From NCBI GenBank assembly GCA_013416395.1, contig JACCEP010000002.1, positions 124,001 to 188,000 of the forward strand: a stretch of DNA of 64,000 nt, written 5' to 3'. Under the pieces are notes generated by a model, which was given only the letters and a program-made list of their open reading frames with translations, searched no databases and was not told the DNA's origin. How positions within the stretch are numbered: the stretch's first letter is position 1; each line of letters opens with the position of its first letter. Of this stretch, positions 36,455 to 44,180 are shown in pieces. The position numbers and the translations under genes were made by a program. The DNA comes from Alcaligenaceae bacterium. Its GTDB lineage: Bacteria; Pseudomonadota; Gammaproteobacteria; Burkholderiales; Burkholderiaceae_B.

Positions 36455-36572
36455 GGCATTGCCTGCAGCTTAATATTTTCGGGCAGTGCATTACCCAGAT
36501 AATAAAGGAACTGGCTGTCGTGGCCGGGCTGGCACACGACACGCTGTACCCATAACAGGCATATCGCGCTGC

Positions 36573-37712
36573 TCAAGATTTGTGTCTTGTACCCAGGCCG
36601 AGTTCTCTCAGAGCGGGCAGGCAGCGCTCGGCCGCACGGTGGCCTTCTTCGATGGCTGCGCGGGCTTGATGAAAGTCAAGCAAGCCCAGGTGAGACAGAC
36701 GCGGTGCAATGACGGCGTCTGGCGGGTCACCCGCCATGCGGCTGCGTGTAATGCGGATCTGCATAATATTGACACTGGAGGCCATGACGTCGAGCATTGA
36801 AGGCAGTTGCTCTGTGGCGTCGTTTGAGGGCGAGGGCAGAAATGCCGTCAGGTTTTGCTGCAGCTTTCTCATCCATTCAGAACCGATAGGGGTGGCTGAC
36901 GCGCCGGCTATATCGCCGCCTGCGGTAGCGGGGCGTGGCAAAGGTGTGCTGGCAGGGTTGCTTAGTGTTTCGTCAGTGGCGCGTGGGTCGGCTTCGGGCC
37001 TGGCATTGACGAGTGAACTTGCGTTAAAGGCGTGAGGGATATCGGGCGCAGAGCTGTACCGGGGGTTTTGCCTGGCGCCCGTGGCGTGGGCATCGTCTGG
37101 CTCAGCATTGTCTTCAAGATCGCGGGCTCGTTGCAGATGGCGTCCGAGCAGATCAGAATTAAGATCTACGGCGATAAGAATGTCTGCACCCATGGCACGT
37201 GCCAGAGAAACCGGAACCGGGTTGACTAGCCCTCCATCGACCAACAGGCGGTCTTCGTGCCAAACGGGCGCAAATAAGCCCGGCAGCGCAATGGAAGCTC
37301 TGATGGCATCAATGGCCGATCCAGACCTGAGCCAAACCTCAGCGCCGGTTTCCAGATCGGTGGCGACAGCCCCAAAAGGTTTTTTCAGATCCTGGATCGA
37401 CAGATCAATGAAGTTGCGACGGAAAAACTCCATGAGCTTGCCGCCCTTAAGCATGCCTCCATTAAGCCGCACGTCCATAAAAGAAATGACATCGCGCATG
37501 CCCAGGCTGAGCACCCATTCTTCGAAGCGATCAAGTTCGCCCACGGCATAGGCGGCTCCCACCAGCGCGCCTATGGACGTGCCGCACACGATATCGGGCT
37601 CAATGCCCGCCCGTCTCAGTGTCTGAATAACCCCGATATGGGCCCAGCCCCGGGCGGAGCCGCTACCCAAAACCAGGCCCAGGCGGGGTTTGCGTCGTTG
37701 GATTCTAGGCAT
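36573..37712 (-). CDS. Patatin-like phospholipase (RssA-type)
   Basis: Ser-Asp dyad lipid hydrolase, 379 aa from ATG 37712 (MPRIQRRKPRLG); an upstream in-frame ATG would add eight residues. Active-site parts: oxyanion loop GLVLGSGSARGWAHIGV, nucleophile elbow GTSIG, and Asp in DGGLVNPVPV. The N-terminal 180 residues form the patatin domain; the remaining half is low complexity (Ala/Pro/Ser-rich) up to about residue 300, then a conserved-looking helical tail (IRITRSRMAGDPPDAVIAP). Probably cytoplasmic or peripheral. Function of the long tail is unknown. Confidence 0.87.
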   Translation of the reverse strand: MPRIQRRKPRLGLVLGSGSARGWAHIGVIQTLRRAGIEPDIVCGTSIGALVGAAYAVGELDRFEEWVLSLGMRDVISFMDVRLNGGMLKGGKLMEFFRRNFIDLSIQDLKKPFGAVATDLETGAEVWLRSGSAIDAIRASIALPGLFAPVWHEDRLLVDGGLVNPVPVSLARAMGADILIAVDLNSDLLGRHLQRARDLEDNAEPDDAHATGARQNPRYSSAPDIPHAFNASSLVNARPEADPRATDETLSNPASTPLPRPATAGGDIAGASATPIGSEWMRKLQQNLTAFLPSPSNDATEQLPSMLDVMASSVNIMQIRITRSRMAGDPPDAVIAPRLSHLGLLDFHQARAAIEEGHRAAERCLPALRELGLGTRHKS

Positions 37713-37882
37713 AGTGCGCTGCACTCCAGGTGGCACTGCACATGTTGAAGGGCGGTGGCGTGTTTATGCGGCCAGCTGCGCCAGGCCTGTTCAGGTCACT
37801 GGCCCGGCCGGCTGTCGGCACTGTGGCAAACCCCGGCCGCAGCGCGCCCATGACCGCCAGGGTGCAGCGATGCCGAACGGTG

Positions 37883-38284
37883 TTAGTTGAAGCGGTTGCC
37901 GATGGCATAACGCCCGGCCCCCAGCATGGCAATGGCCAAGCCGCCAAACAGGTACATGCCTTGCAGTTCAAGCCGCCACCCGCCTGTATTGCCAAACTGA
38001 CCAAGATGGCCCGTATGCGCCAGTGCGATGGCAAACAACATATTGATTGCGACGATAAGGCCTGCGACGCGGGTGTACAGGCCGACTATCAGCATGAGCG
38101 GGGCCACCACCTCGCCAATGTAAACCGCCCAGCTAAAGAAAGCAGGCAGGCCGCGCGCCACCACCATGCTTTCGATGCCGCTAATACCGTAACGCAGTTT
38201 GGCGATGCCGTGGAACAGCAGCAAAATGCCCACGGTAAGTCGTAGAACCAGTTTTCCGAGGTCGTCGAGGGTGCTTGTTGACAT
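37883..38284 (-). CDS. DoxX-family small membrane protein
   Basis: 133 aa from the ATG at 38284, which has GGAG five bases upstream. Four membrane segments are visible, with the DoxX signature around LRLTVGILLLFHGIAKL, YIGEVVAPLMLIVGLYTRVAG, and NTGGWRLELQGMYLFGGLAI. DoxX proteins are linked to quinone or thiol redox and sulfite/thiosulfate oxidation. No partner enzyme is adjacent. The 37713-37882 gap shows no gene. Confidence 0.88.
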   Translation of the reverse strand: MSTSTLDDLGKLVLRLTVGILLLFHGIAKLRYGISGIESMVVARGLPAFFSWAVYIGEVVAPLMLIVGLYTRVAGLIVAINMLFAIALAHTGHLGQFGNTGGWRLELQGMYLFGGLAIAMLGAGRYAIGNRFN

Positions 38285-38394
38285 GTGTACTCCGTTAGTC
38301 GGCACGTAGTGCCGACATGCAGCAAATGGGCCGAATAAGGCGTGGCTTCGTCAGAAGCGCATTATAGAGTGCGCTTCGGCCCATACACAGGCTT

Positions 38395-38856
38395 CTAGAG
38401 TTTGAGTATAGGGTAGCGACCGCTGGTGTCTTGAGGTGGTACGGGTGTGTGTGCGTGGTAGGTAAGCACCAGACCCTCAAACTGTGCAATACGTATTTTA
38501 ATTTCGTTATCGCAGTTTATTTTTGCATCGCCCTCTTCGTCGACAATAATGGCTGTGGGTTTATGCGCGTCAAGCACATCGTGTAATTGTTCGCGAGACC
38601 CCTGCGCGTCGAGCAGCACGGGTAGCTTGCTGGCGGCCTGTATGGCCAGCACACTTACCAGGTACTCGAGTGTAAGCCCGGCGCACAGGCCCACGCGTGA
38701 CTGATGGGTTGGGTCAAGCATTTGCAAGGCGACAGCCAGGGCGTTGACGGCGGTAGCCAGCTCGGCATAGCTAACTTCTACGCCATTTTGCTGTACGGCA
38801 GTCAGTTCGCCATGTGTGTGCGCCATGCTTTGCAGAAAGTCTAGGGTAAACGGCAT
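38395..38856 (-). CDS. Stand-alone N-terminal fragment of an AMP-binding (ANL) enzyme
   Basis: 153 aa resembling only the start of an acyl-CoA/amino acid-activating enzyme: FLQSMAHTHGELTAVQQNG, VSYAELATAVNALAVALQML, and VGLCAGLTLEYLVSVLAIQA. The P-loop-like TSGTTG motif, the aromatic/adenine-binding motif and the C-terminal lid are absent. The frame is intact to a normal stop, so it is either a decayed gene that kept its first third or a deliberately short protein, perhaps a regulatory or inactive paralogue. No catalytic activity is expected. Confidence 0.6.
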   Translation of the reverse strand: MPFTLDFLQSMAHTHGELTAVQQNGVEVSYAELATAVNALAVALQMLDPTHQSRVGLCAGLTLEYLVSVLAIQAASKLPVLLDAQGSREQLHDVLDAHKPTAIIVDEEGDAKINCDNEIKIRIAQFEGLVLTYHAHTPVPPQDTSGRYPILKL

Positions 38857-39060
38857 TGGCAGAATCCTGTAGGTGTCATGGTGTGAGCGACGAGTATAGA
38901 GAGGTCGGCGCGGTTTTTTTCACTTAACGCGTCGGGGTTTCCCCTGAATACATGATGGCGGGCGTAGTGGCGGTGCGTGCATTCGTCAGCATTTCACGTT
39001 TTCGTTTTTTATTATGCGTATGCTTAAATCAGATGGTTTTAATTGTCTTGGATAACGGTA

Positions 39061-40089
39061 ATGAGCATAGGTGAATCTGGTGGCGGTCTGTCCGCAGAGG
39101 CTGGCGGGTTGTTGCAACCTCCTCCCGCCGAGCGCGTGACCAGGCCTGATGCGGGTGTGTCGGCCCATGCTGCCGCTGCTCCTCCAGCGCATGTAACCCC
39201 GCCTGATGCGGGCGTGCCGGCACATGCCGCTGCTGCGCCTCCAGCGCCCATAACCAGGCCTGATGCGGCCGTACCGGCTCACGCCGCCGATGTGCCTGCC
39301 CGTATCGGCATTATGGCCGCCCTGCACGATGAGGTGGCGGCGCTGGTGGCGGCCATGGGCCCCAATGCCCATGTACACACAGTGGGGCAGCGCGACTACT
39401 ACGTCGGCACCTTAATGGGGTGTGAGTGCGTGCTGGTTCTTGCACGCATAGGCAAAGTGGCAGCCGCCGCGACAGCAGTTACGCTGATCCGCGAATTTAA
39501 TGCAGGCAGTGTGATTTTTGCCGGGCTGGCGGGCGCTGTGGCCACCGATGTGCGCGTGGGCGATGTGGTTGTGGCCCGTCACCTGTTGCAGCATGACATT
39601 AACGCCAGCCCTCTGTTTCCACGTTATGAGGTGCCGTTGCTGGGGCGCAGCCATTTTGACACGTGCGAGGTGCTGACGGCTACGCTGGCTGAGTGCGCCA
39701 CCCGTTATCTGACAGAAAGTTTTCCTCACGAAATCAATGCCGCCACGCGTCACCAGTTTGGTGTTGATCAGCCCATTGTGCATGTGGGTACGATTGCCAG
39801 TGGCGATTGTTTCGTTAATGACATGGCTGGGGTGGCTGCATTGCGTCAGGCCTTGCCTGAGGTATTGTGTGTTGAAATGGAAGGGGCGGCCGTAGCGCAA
39901 ATTTGCCATGAATACAGCATTCCGTGTGCCGTATTTCGTACGATTTCAGATCGTGCCGATGACAGCGCCGGGGTTGATTTCAGCGCATTTCTGACACAGG
40001 TCGCCAGTTTTTATTCAGCAGGCATTTTGCAACGCTTTCTGTCTACCTATGCCTTGGCAGCCACACCCAACGCGACCGTGCACCGCTGA
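39061..40089 (+). CDS. MTA/SAH nucleosidase-like protein with a repeat N-terminus
   Basis: Phosphorylase/nucleosidase-fold protein (PNP_UDP_1), 342 aa from the ATG at 39061. The catalytic domain begins near residue 80: ARIGIMAALHDEVAALV, keeping the Glu that follows the 'ME/HD' position of MtnN, then GSVIFAGLAGAV, GTIASGDCFVND, VEMEGAAVAQICHEY and TISDRADD, where the last Asp is the usual catalytic acid. The preceding residues are Ala/Pro-rich and contain three 19-residue repeats. Natural role: cleaving adenine from 5'-methylthioadenosine and S-adenosylhomocysteine. The extension is unusual and the true start may be later. Confidence 0.8.
   Translation: MSIGESGGGLSAEAGGLLQPPPAERVTRPDAGVSAHAAAAPPAHVTPPDAGVPAHAAAAPPAPITRPDAAVPAHAADVPARIGIMAALHDEVAALVAAMGPNAHVHTVGQRDYYVGTLMGCECVLVLARIGKVAAAATAVTLIREFNAGSVIFAGLAGAVATDVRVGDVVVARHLLQHDINASPLFPRYEVPLLGRSHFDTCEVLTATLAECATRYLTESFPHEINAATRHQFGVDQPIVHVGTIASGDCFVNDMAGVAALRQALPEVLCVEMEGAAVAQICHEYSIPCAVFRTISDRADDSAGVDFSAFLTQVASFYSAGILQRFLSTYALAATPNATVHR
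39132..39302 (+). repeat. 57-base tandem repeat, three copies, coding
   Basis: Three imperfect copies with a 57-base period (anchor CCTGATGCGG at 39145, 39202 and 39259) encode 19-residue units, TRPDAGVSAHAAAAPPAHV and variants, at the start of the nucleosidase-like protein. The unit is in frame, so copy number can vary without breaking the gene. It is not a CRISPR. Confidence 0.85.
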
Positions 40090-40200
40090 TTGATGTGTAC
40101 AGCCTGTTGCGGTACTTTGTACCAAGACACGCAGTCCTTGTACCAACTGCAGGTTTGAACGCGCGCCTTTCAGCCCCTCATCAACGCATGTGAGCCCATT

Positions 40201-40767
40201 ATGAAAAAACCTGAACCCAGTTCTGAAACGTTTGATCAGGCGCAGTCAGTGGTGCGCTTTTGGCTCGATGCTGGGCCCACCAAATGGTTTGCAAAAATCA
40301 AGTCTTTGGATGACGCCTTTCGCAGTAAATTCATTGACCTGCATTTTGCCGCCGCTCGCCGTGAACTCGAGGCGTGGACAACAGAGCCCGAGGCCTGTCT
40401 GGCGCTGCTGATTTTGCTGGATCAGTTTCCGCGCAATGTGTTTCGGGGCACGGCGCATATGTTTGCCACCGACCCGCTGGCGCGGCATTACGCGCAAATC
40501 ATGATAGACCAAGGGCATGCTTCCCATATCGCACCTGAACGGCGTCTTTTCGTGTGCACGCCATTTGTCCATTCAGAACTGCTCGCTGATCAAGATTACG
40601 CGCTGAAGATATACCGCGAGCTGGCACCTGATGGATTGAAATGGGCACACATTCATCATGACATCATCGCCCGTTTTGGACGGTTTCCGCATCGCAACGC
40701 CTGCCTTGGGCGTTCGACCACAAAAGAAGAAAAGCAATTTCTGGACGAGGGTGGGTTTTCGGGCTAG
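40201..40767 (+). CDS. DUF924 family protein
   Basis: 188 aa, all-helical, recognised by VVRFWLDAGPTKWFAK near the start, then LALLILLDQFPRNVFRGTAH, ATDPLAR, and FPHRNACLGRSTTKEE. These blocks mark the DUF924 (YbgA/TPR-like fold) family, widespread in proteobacteria with no agreed role. It is preceded by 111 bases with no clear promoter and followed by an acyl-CoA synthetase gene 92 bases on. Confidence 0.88.
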   Translation: MKKPEPSSETFDQAQSVVRFWLDAGPTKWFAKIKSLDDAFRSKFIDLHFAAARRELEAWTTEPEACLALLILLDQFPRNVFRGTAHMFATDPLARHYAQIMIDQGHASHIAPERRLFVCTPFVHSELLADQDYALKIYRELAPDGLKWAHIHHDIIARFGRFPHRNACLGRSTTKEEKQFLDEGGFSG

Positions 40768-40859
40768 GCGGCATTTTCGGGTCAGGCGGCCATACCATGG
40801 TGTACGTGGGCAGCGTAATATACTCAGGAAAACACCCAGAATGATTACAAGGAGACCTG

Positions 40860-42500
40860 ATGCTGCCCCCGTCCCTGACCAGCTATGAAGATGCCTGTGA
40901 ACGCTTTCGCTGGCAAATTCCAGCGCGTTACAACATCGGCGTTGATGCGTGCGGCAAATGGGCTGAACGTGATTTTGGGCGTCTGGCACTGGTGTTCGTG
41001 GATCAGGCCGGCAAGGCGCGTGAGTACAGCTTTGGTGAAATGCATGAGGCCTCCAACCGGCTAGGCAATCTTTTGCTGGCGCAGGGGGTGCAGACAGGTG
41101 ACCGCATAGGCGTTTTATTGCCTCAGTCGCCCGAGACGGCATTTGCCCATATTGCTGCCTACAAAATTGGATGCGTTTCCATCCCGCTGTTCACATTGTT
41201 TGGCGCCGAGGCCTTGCAGTTTCGCCTTGGCGATAGCGGGGCCCGCATTGTTATCACCAATGCAGAAGGCGCGGCCAAGCTGGCTGCCATACGGGACAGC
41301 CTTCCGGCCTTGCAGGCCGTGTTTACCATAGACGGAGCCAGCGCCGGCGCGATAGACCTGCATAAATCGCTGGCGCAGCACAGCACTGATCTGACACCGG
41401 CCGACACCCTCGCCGACGACCCTGCTGTCATTATTTATACCTCAGGGACCACGGGGCAGCCCAAGGGGGCGCTGCATGCGCACCGCGTCTTGTTGGGGCA
41501 TTTGCCGGGCGTTGAAATCTCCCACAATCTGTTTCCGCAAGAAGGCGATCGCATGTGGACGCCGGCAGATTGGGCCTGGATAGGCGGCCTGTTTGATGTG
41601 CTGCTGCCCGCCTGGCATCATGGTGTTTCAGTGGTGGCGCACCGCTTTCAGAAGTTCACGCCCGAGGCGGCCTTTCAGCTTATGCAAGATTACCAGGTGC
41701 GCAATACCTTTTTGCCGCCCACTGCGCTAAAGATGATGCGTGCGGTGTCTGATCCGCAGCATCGCTGGTCATATCGCTTGCGCTCGGTCGCCAGTGGCGG
41801 CGAAACGCTCGGGGCCGAATTGCTAGACTGGGGCAAGCGCACATTTGGGCTGACCATTAATGAGTTTTACGGCCAGACCGAATGCAATATGACGGTGTCG
41901 GCATGTGCCGACATTATGCCGGTGCGCCCCGGTGCCATTGGCAGACCGGTGCCTGGCCATCAGCTGGCGATCATCGATGATCAGGGCAAGGTACAGGCGG
42001 CGGGCCAGATTGGCCATATCGCCATACAGCGACCTGATCCCGTCATGTTTCTGGGGTATTGGAACAACGAGAAAGGCACACAAGAAAAATTTATTGATGA
42101 CTGGCTGGTAACTGGTGACACTGGCTTCCAGGACGAAGACGGCTACGTTCACTTTGTAGGGCGTAACGATGATGTAATTACCTCGGCAGGTTATCGCATA
42201 GGACCGGGCGAAATTGAAGATTGCATACTGCAGCATCCTGCCGTCAAGATGGTGGCGGTGGTTGGCGCGCCTGATGCGGCCCGTACCGAGGTGGTTGTGG
42301 CGGTAGTCGTTGTACATGATGACGTTCAGCCTGACGCCGATCTGGCGCGCGCCATTCAGGATCACGTCAAAATCCGGCTCGCGGCCCATGAGTACCCGCG
42401 TGAAGTGTATTTTGTCGATGAGCTGCCCATGACAACTACCGGCAAAGTGGTGCGCCGCGATTTACGGCTGCTTATCGAACAGTGGCGCAAGCAGCCTTAG
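40860..42500 (+). CDS. Acyl-CoA synthetase (AMP-forming), ACSM/medium-chain-like
   Basis: ANL-family enzyme, 546 aa, making an acyl-CoA from a carboxylic acid, ATP and CoA. Marks: IIYTSGTTGQPKGALHAHR, NEFYGQTECN, GDTGFQDEDGYVHFVGRNDD, SAGYRIGPGEIED, and MTTTGKVVRRDLR with the catalytic Lys. The N-terminal region is of the medium-chain acyl-CoA synthetase type rather than acetate-type (compare the separate Acs at 49137). Start supported by an AAGGAG-like sequence (about 40849). The acid substrate is unknown. Confidence 0.92.
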   Translation: MLPPSLTSYEDACERFRWQIPARYNIGVDACGKWAERDFGRLALVFVDQAGKAREYSFGEMHEASNRLGNLLLAQGVQTGDRIGVLLPQSPETAFAHIAAYKIGCVSIPLFTLFGAEALQFRLGDSGARIVITNAEGAAKLAAIRDSLPALQAVFTIDGASAGAIDLHKSLAQHSTDLTPADTLADDPAVIIYTSGTTGQPKGALHAHRVLLGHLPGVEISHNLFPQEGDRMWTPADWAWIGGLFDVLLPAWHHGVSVVAHRFQKFTPEAAFQLMQDYQVRNTFLPPTALKMMRAVSDPQHRWSYRLRSVASGGETLGAELLDWGKRTFGLTINEFYGQTECNMTVSACADIMPVRPGAIGRPVPGHQLAIIDDQGKVQAAGQIGHIAIQRPDPVMFLGYWNNEKGTQEKFIDDWLVTGDTGFQDEDGYVHFVGRNDDVITSAGYRIGPGEIEDCILQHPAVKMVAVVGAPDAARTEVVVAVVVVHDDVQPDADLARAIQDHVKIRLAAHEYPREVYFVDELPMTTTGKVVRRDLRLLIEQWRKQP

Positions 42501-42633
42501 CGTTGCCGCGTGCAGTAGTGTGCAGGCTCTCGCGGTGTCTGGAGCAACTCAGCGATAGGCATAAGGGCCGTGGCTGAATCTAAAACGACAAAGGCCTAAA
42601 GGGTCTGATTTTCAGCCTGAGGAGTTGTTCATC

Positions 42634-42795
42634 ATGATGAAACGTGTGGTTATTGTTGGCTGGGTCCTTACGCGATCTGGCAATATCGATGAGCTCGAGG
42701 GTGAGTCACTGATGACACGCATATCGCACGGGCTGATTATTCAGACACCGATTGTCACCACCCCTGAGTCTTCAGCGAGTCTGCATCATGCGTAA
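42634..42795 (+). CDS. Small ORF (53 aa) overlapping the PCC-domain gene
   Basis: ATG at 42634 follows a GAGGAG ribosome site (42619-42624) at 9 bases and encodes 53 aa beginning MMKRVVIVGWVLTRSGNIDE and ending in TAA at 42793-42795. Its end overlaps the next gene's ATG (42788) by 8 bases, so translation of the two is probably coupled. The N-terminus is moderately hydrophobic but does not form a clear membrane anchor. No homology is recognised. A further in-frame ATG is at 42637. Confidence 0.6.
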   Translation: MMKRVVIVGWVLTRSGNIDELEGESLMTRISHGLIIQTPIVTTPESSASLHHA

Positions 42796-43651
42796 CATTG
42801 TCCATCCCGGCCCCACGGCCACTGACCGGCTTCAATGCGTTGGCGGGCATATCCAGCATCTGGCGTTCACACTAGCGCCTGGTGCCAGCCTGCTTGATGC
42901 CATTTCAGATGTTGTCTTGGCTCACGGTGCACAAAGTGCGGTGCTTGCGTTGCAGGGCGGTGCATTTCAGCCATTTTCTTATGTCATGCCGGCTGAGTCG
43001 CGTACACCCGAGCATGCGGTGTACTTTAGCGAACGCTTCGACGCACAGGGGGAGGTGCAATTGCTCGATGCCTGCGTCACGTATGGCTTGCGTGAAAACC
43101 TTCCGTTCTTGCACTGCCATGCCGATTGGCGTGACGCGCATGGCAGGCCTGGTGGTGGGCATTTGCTGCCTGGCGACGTGATGATTAGCCAGCCCATACA
43201 GGCGTCCGCATGGCTTATGCATGGCATGGGGTTTGTAGTCGCTCCTGACGCTGAAACCAATTTTTCGCTTTTTCAGCCCAGAGTGCTGGAGGCGCGAAGC
43301 CACACAGTGCCAGGTGTTCACGGCTATGCCTTACGCGTGGCACCCAATATAGACGTGTGTATGGCGCTGGAACAGGCCTGTCGCACGCGTGGCATTAACA
43401 AGGCGGTGCTGCGCGGTGGGGTCGGCAGCCTGGTGGGTGCGTGTTTTGACGACGGGCGTGTTGTAGAGCCGCACATCACAGAAGTGTTTATTCGTCATGG
43501 CGTTGTTGAGCCTGGCAGCGATGGTGAGCCGGTTGCCACCCTGGACATTAGTATGGTCGATTACACCGGCCAGCTGTCGTCGGGCCGCTTGCAGCGGGAG
43601 AAAAATGCGGTACTCGTGACGTTTGAACTGGTACTGGAACCCGTGGTTTAA
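42788..43651 (+). CDS. Protein with two PCC/DUF296 domains
   Basis: 287 aa from ATG 42788 (MRNIVHPGPTATDRLQCVGG). Two tandem copies of the PCC (DUF296) fold are apparent: the first around GGHIQHLAFTLAPGASLLD, FLHCHADWRDAHGRPGGGHL; the second around GYALRVAPNIDVCMALEQAC, NKAVLRGGVGSLVGAC and GVVEPGSDGEPVATLDISMV. PCC domains usually form trimers and occur alone in bacteria or next to AT-hooks in plants; their ligand role is unknown. It lies after the acyl-CoA synthetase (gap 133 bases plus the small ORF). Coupled to the small ORF upstream. Confidence 0.82.
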   Translation: MRNIVHPGPTATDRLQCVGGHIQHLAFTLAPGASLLDAISDVVLAHGAQSAVLALQGGAFQPFSYVMPAESRTPEHAVYFSERFDAQGEVQLLDACVTYGLRENLPFLHCHADWRDAHGRPGGGHLLPGDVMISQPIQASAWLMHGMGFVVAPDAETNFSLFQPRVLEARSHTVPGVHGYALRVAPNIDVCMALEQACRTRGINKAVLRGGVGSLVGACFDDGRVVEPHITEVFIRHGVVEPGSDGEPVATLDISMVDYTGQLSSGRLQREKNAVLVTFELVLEPVV

Positions 43652-43677
43652 ACGCCTTTACACCCCTTTTTCCGGTG

Positions 43678-43823
43678 CCCCCCTTTGAAGGGCTTGTACC
43701 CTTAATTGGTGCCTGGTCTCATGAGCGTGTGCCAGCGCCAGGCAAAGCCGGGGCGAGCCATTGTCGCGGTACAGCAAAGCGTGACGGCCGCGCTCAACCT
43801 AGCCGTCGCTTTTGCTATCTATG
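43678..43823 (+). pseudogene. Decayed livF fragment
   Basis: About 145 bases align by eye with the 3' part of livF of importer 2 (48877-49012): both read CCCTTTGA-GGGCTTG, TCTCATGA-CGTGTGCCA and GTGACGGCCGCGCTCAAC, with a one-base insertion near 43704 and roughly four in five bases identical. In frame the fragment gives LMSVCQRQAKPGRAIV and VTAALNLA against LMNVCQDLAKQGRTIV and VTAALNMA. It has no start, no Walker motifs and lies in the 529-base stretch before importer 2. Confidence 0.75.
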
Positions 43824-44044
43824 CTTGCGATCCTGGCCGCCCAGGCCTGCTGCATGGCGGCATAAGTCGTGTCACTTTCTTACATATCGTACATATCATG
43901 TCGGCTTCTGCGTAGATAGTGTCTGCTTCGGCGCAGAACTTGCGATTTCCCTGTGATAGCCTTGTGGTTAAGTGTGGGCCATAAGAAATAAACAGGCAGT
44001 CAAAGGCCGCAATTAAAAGTAGAAATAAAAAAACCGAGACAAAC

Positions 44045-44071
44045 GCTTTGCAGGCAATGCATCTGCAAAGC
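44045..44071. promoter_or_regulatory. 9-base-arm inverted repeat in importer 2 leader
   Basis: GCTTTGCAG (44045-44053) and CTGCAAAGC (44063-44071) form a perfect inverted repeat with 9-base spacer, about 110 bases before the binding-protein start. An A run follows on the plus strand, so it is not a plus-strand terminator. Operator or leader hairpin. The 43824-44044 stretch holds no gene; it has a short direct repeat of GTCGGCTTCTGCG/GTCTGCTTCGGCG near 43900. Confidence 0.5.
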
Positions 44072-44180
44072 AAAAAAACTTGCAGTAACTGGCAGGCCAT
44101 TCCTTTACAGGAAGGGCGTAGCTTGGGCGCAAGAAAACGAGGACGTTTCAACGTCACGTCATTATCAAAGGAGACTGGCC

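Noticed and set aside
39132-39302. 57-base repeats as a possible CRISPR
   Set aside because: Copies follow without unique spacers and keep the reading frame of the nucleosidase-like gene.
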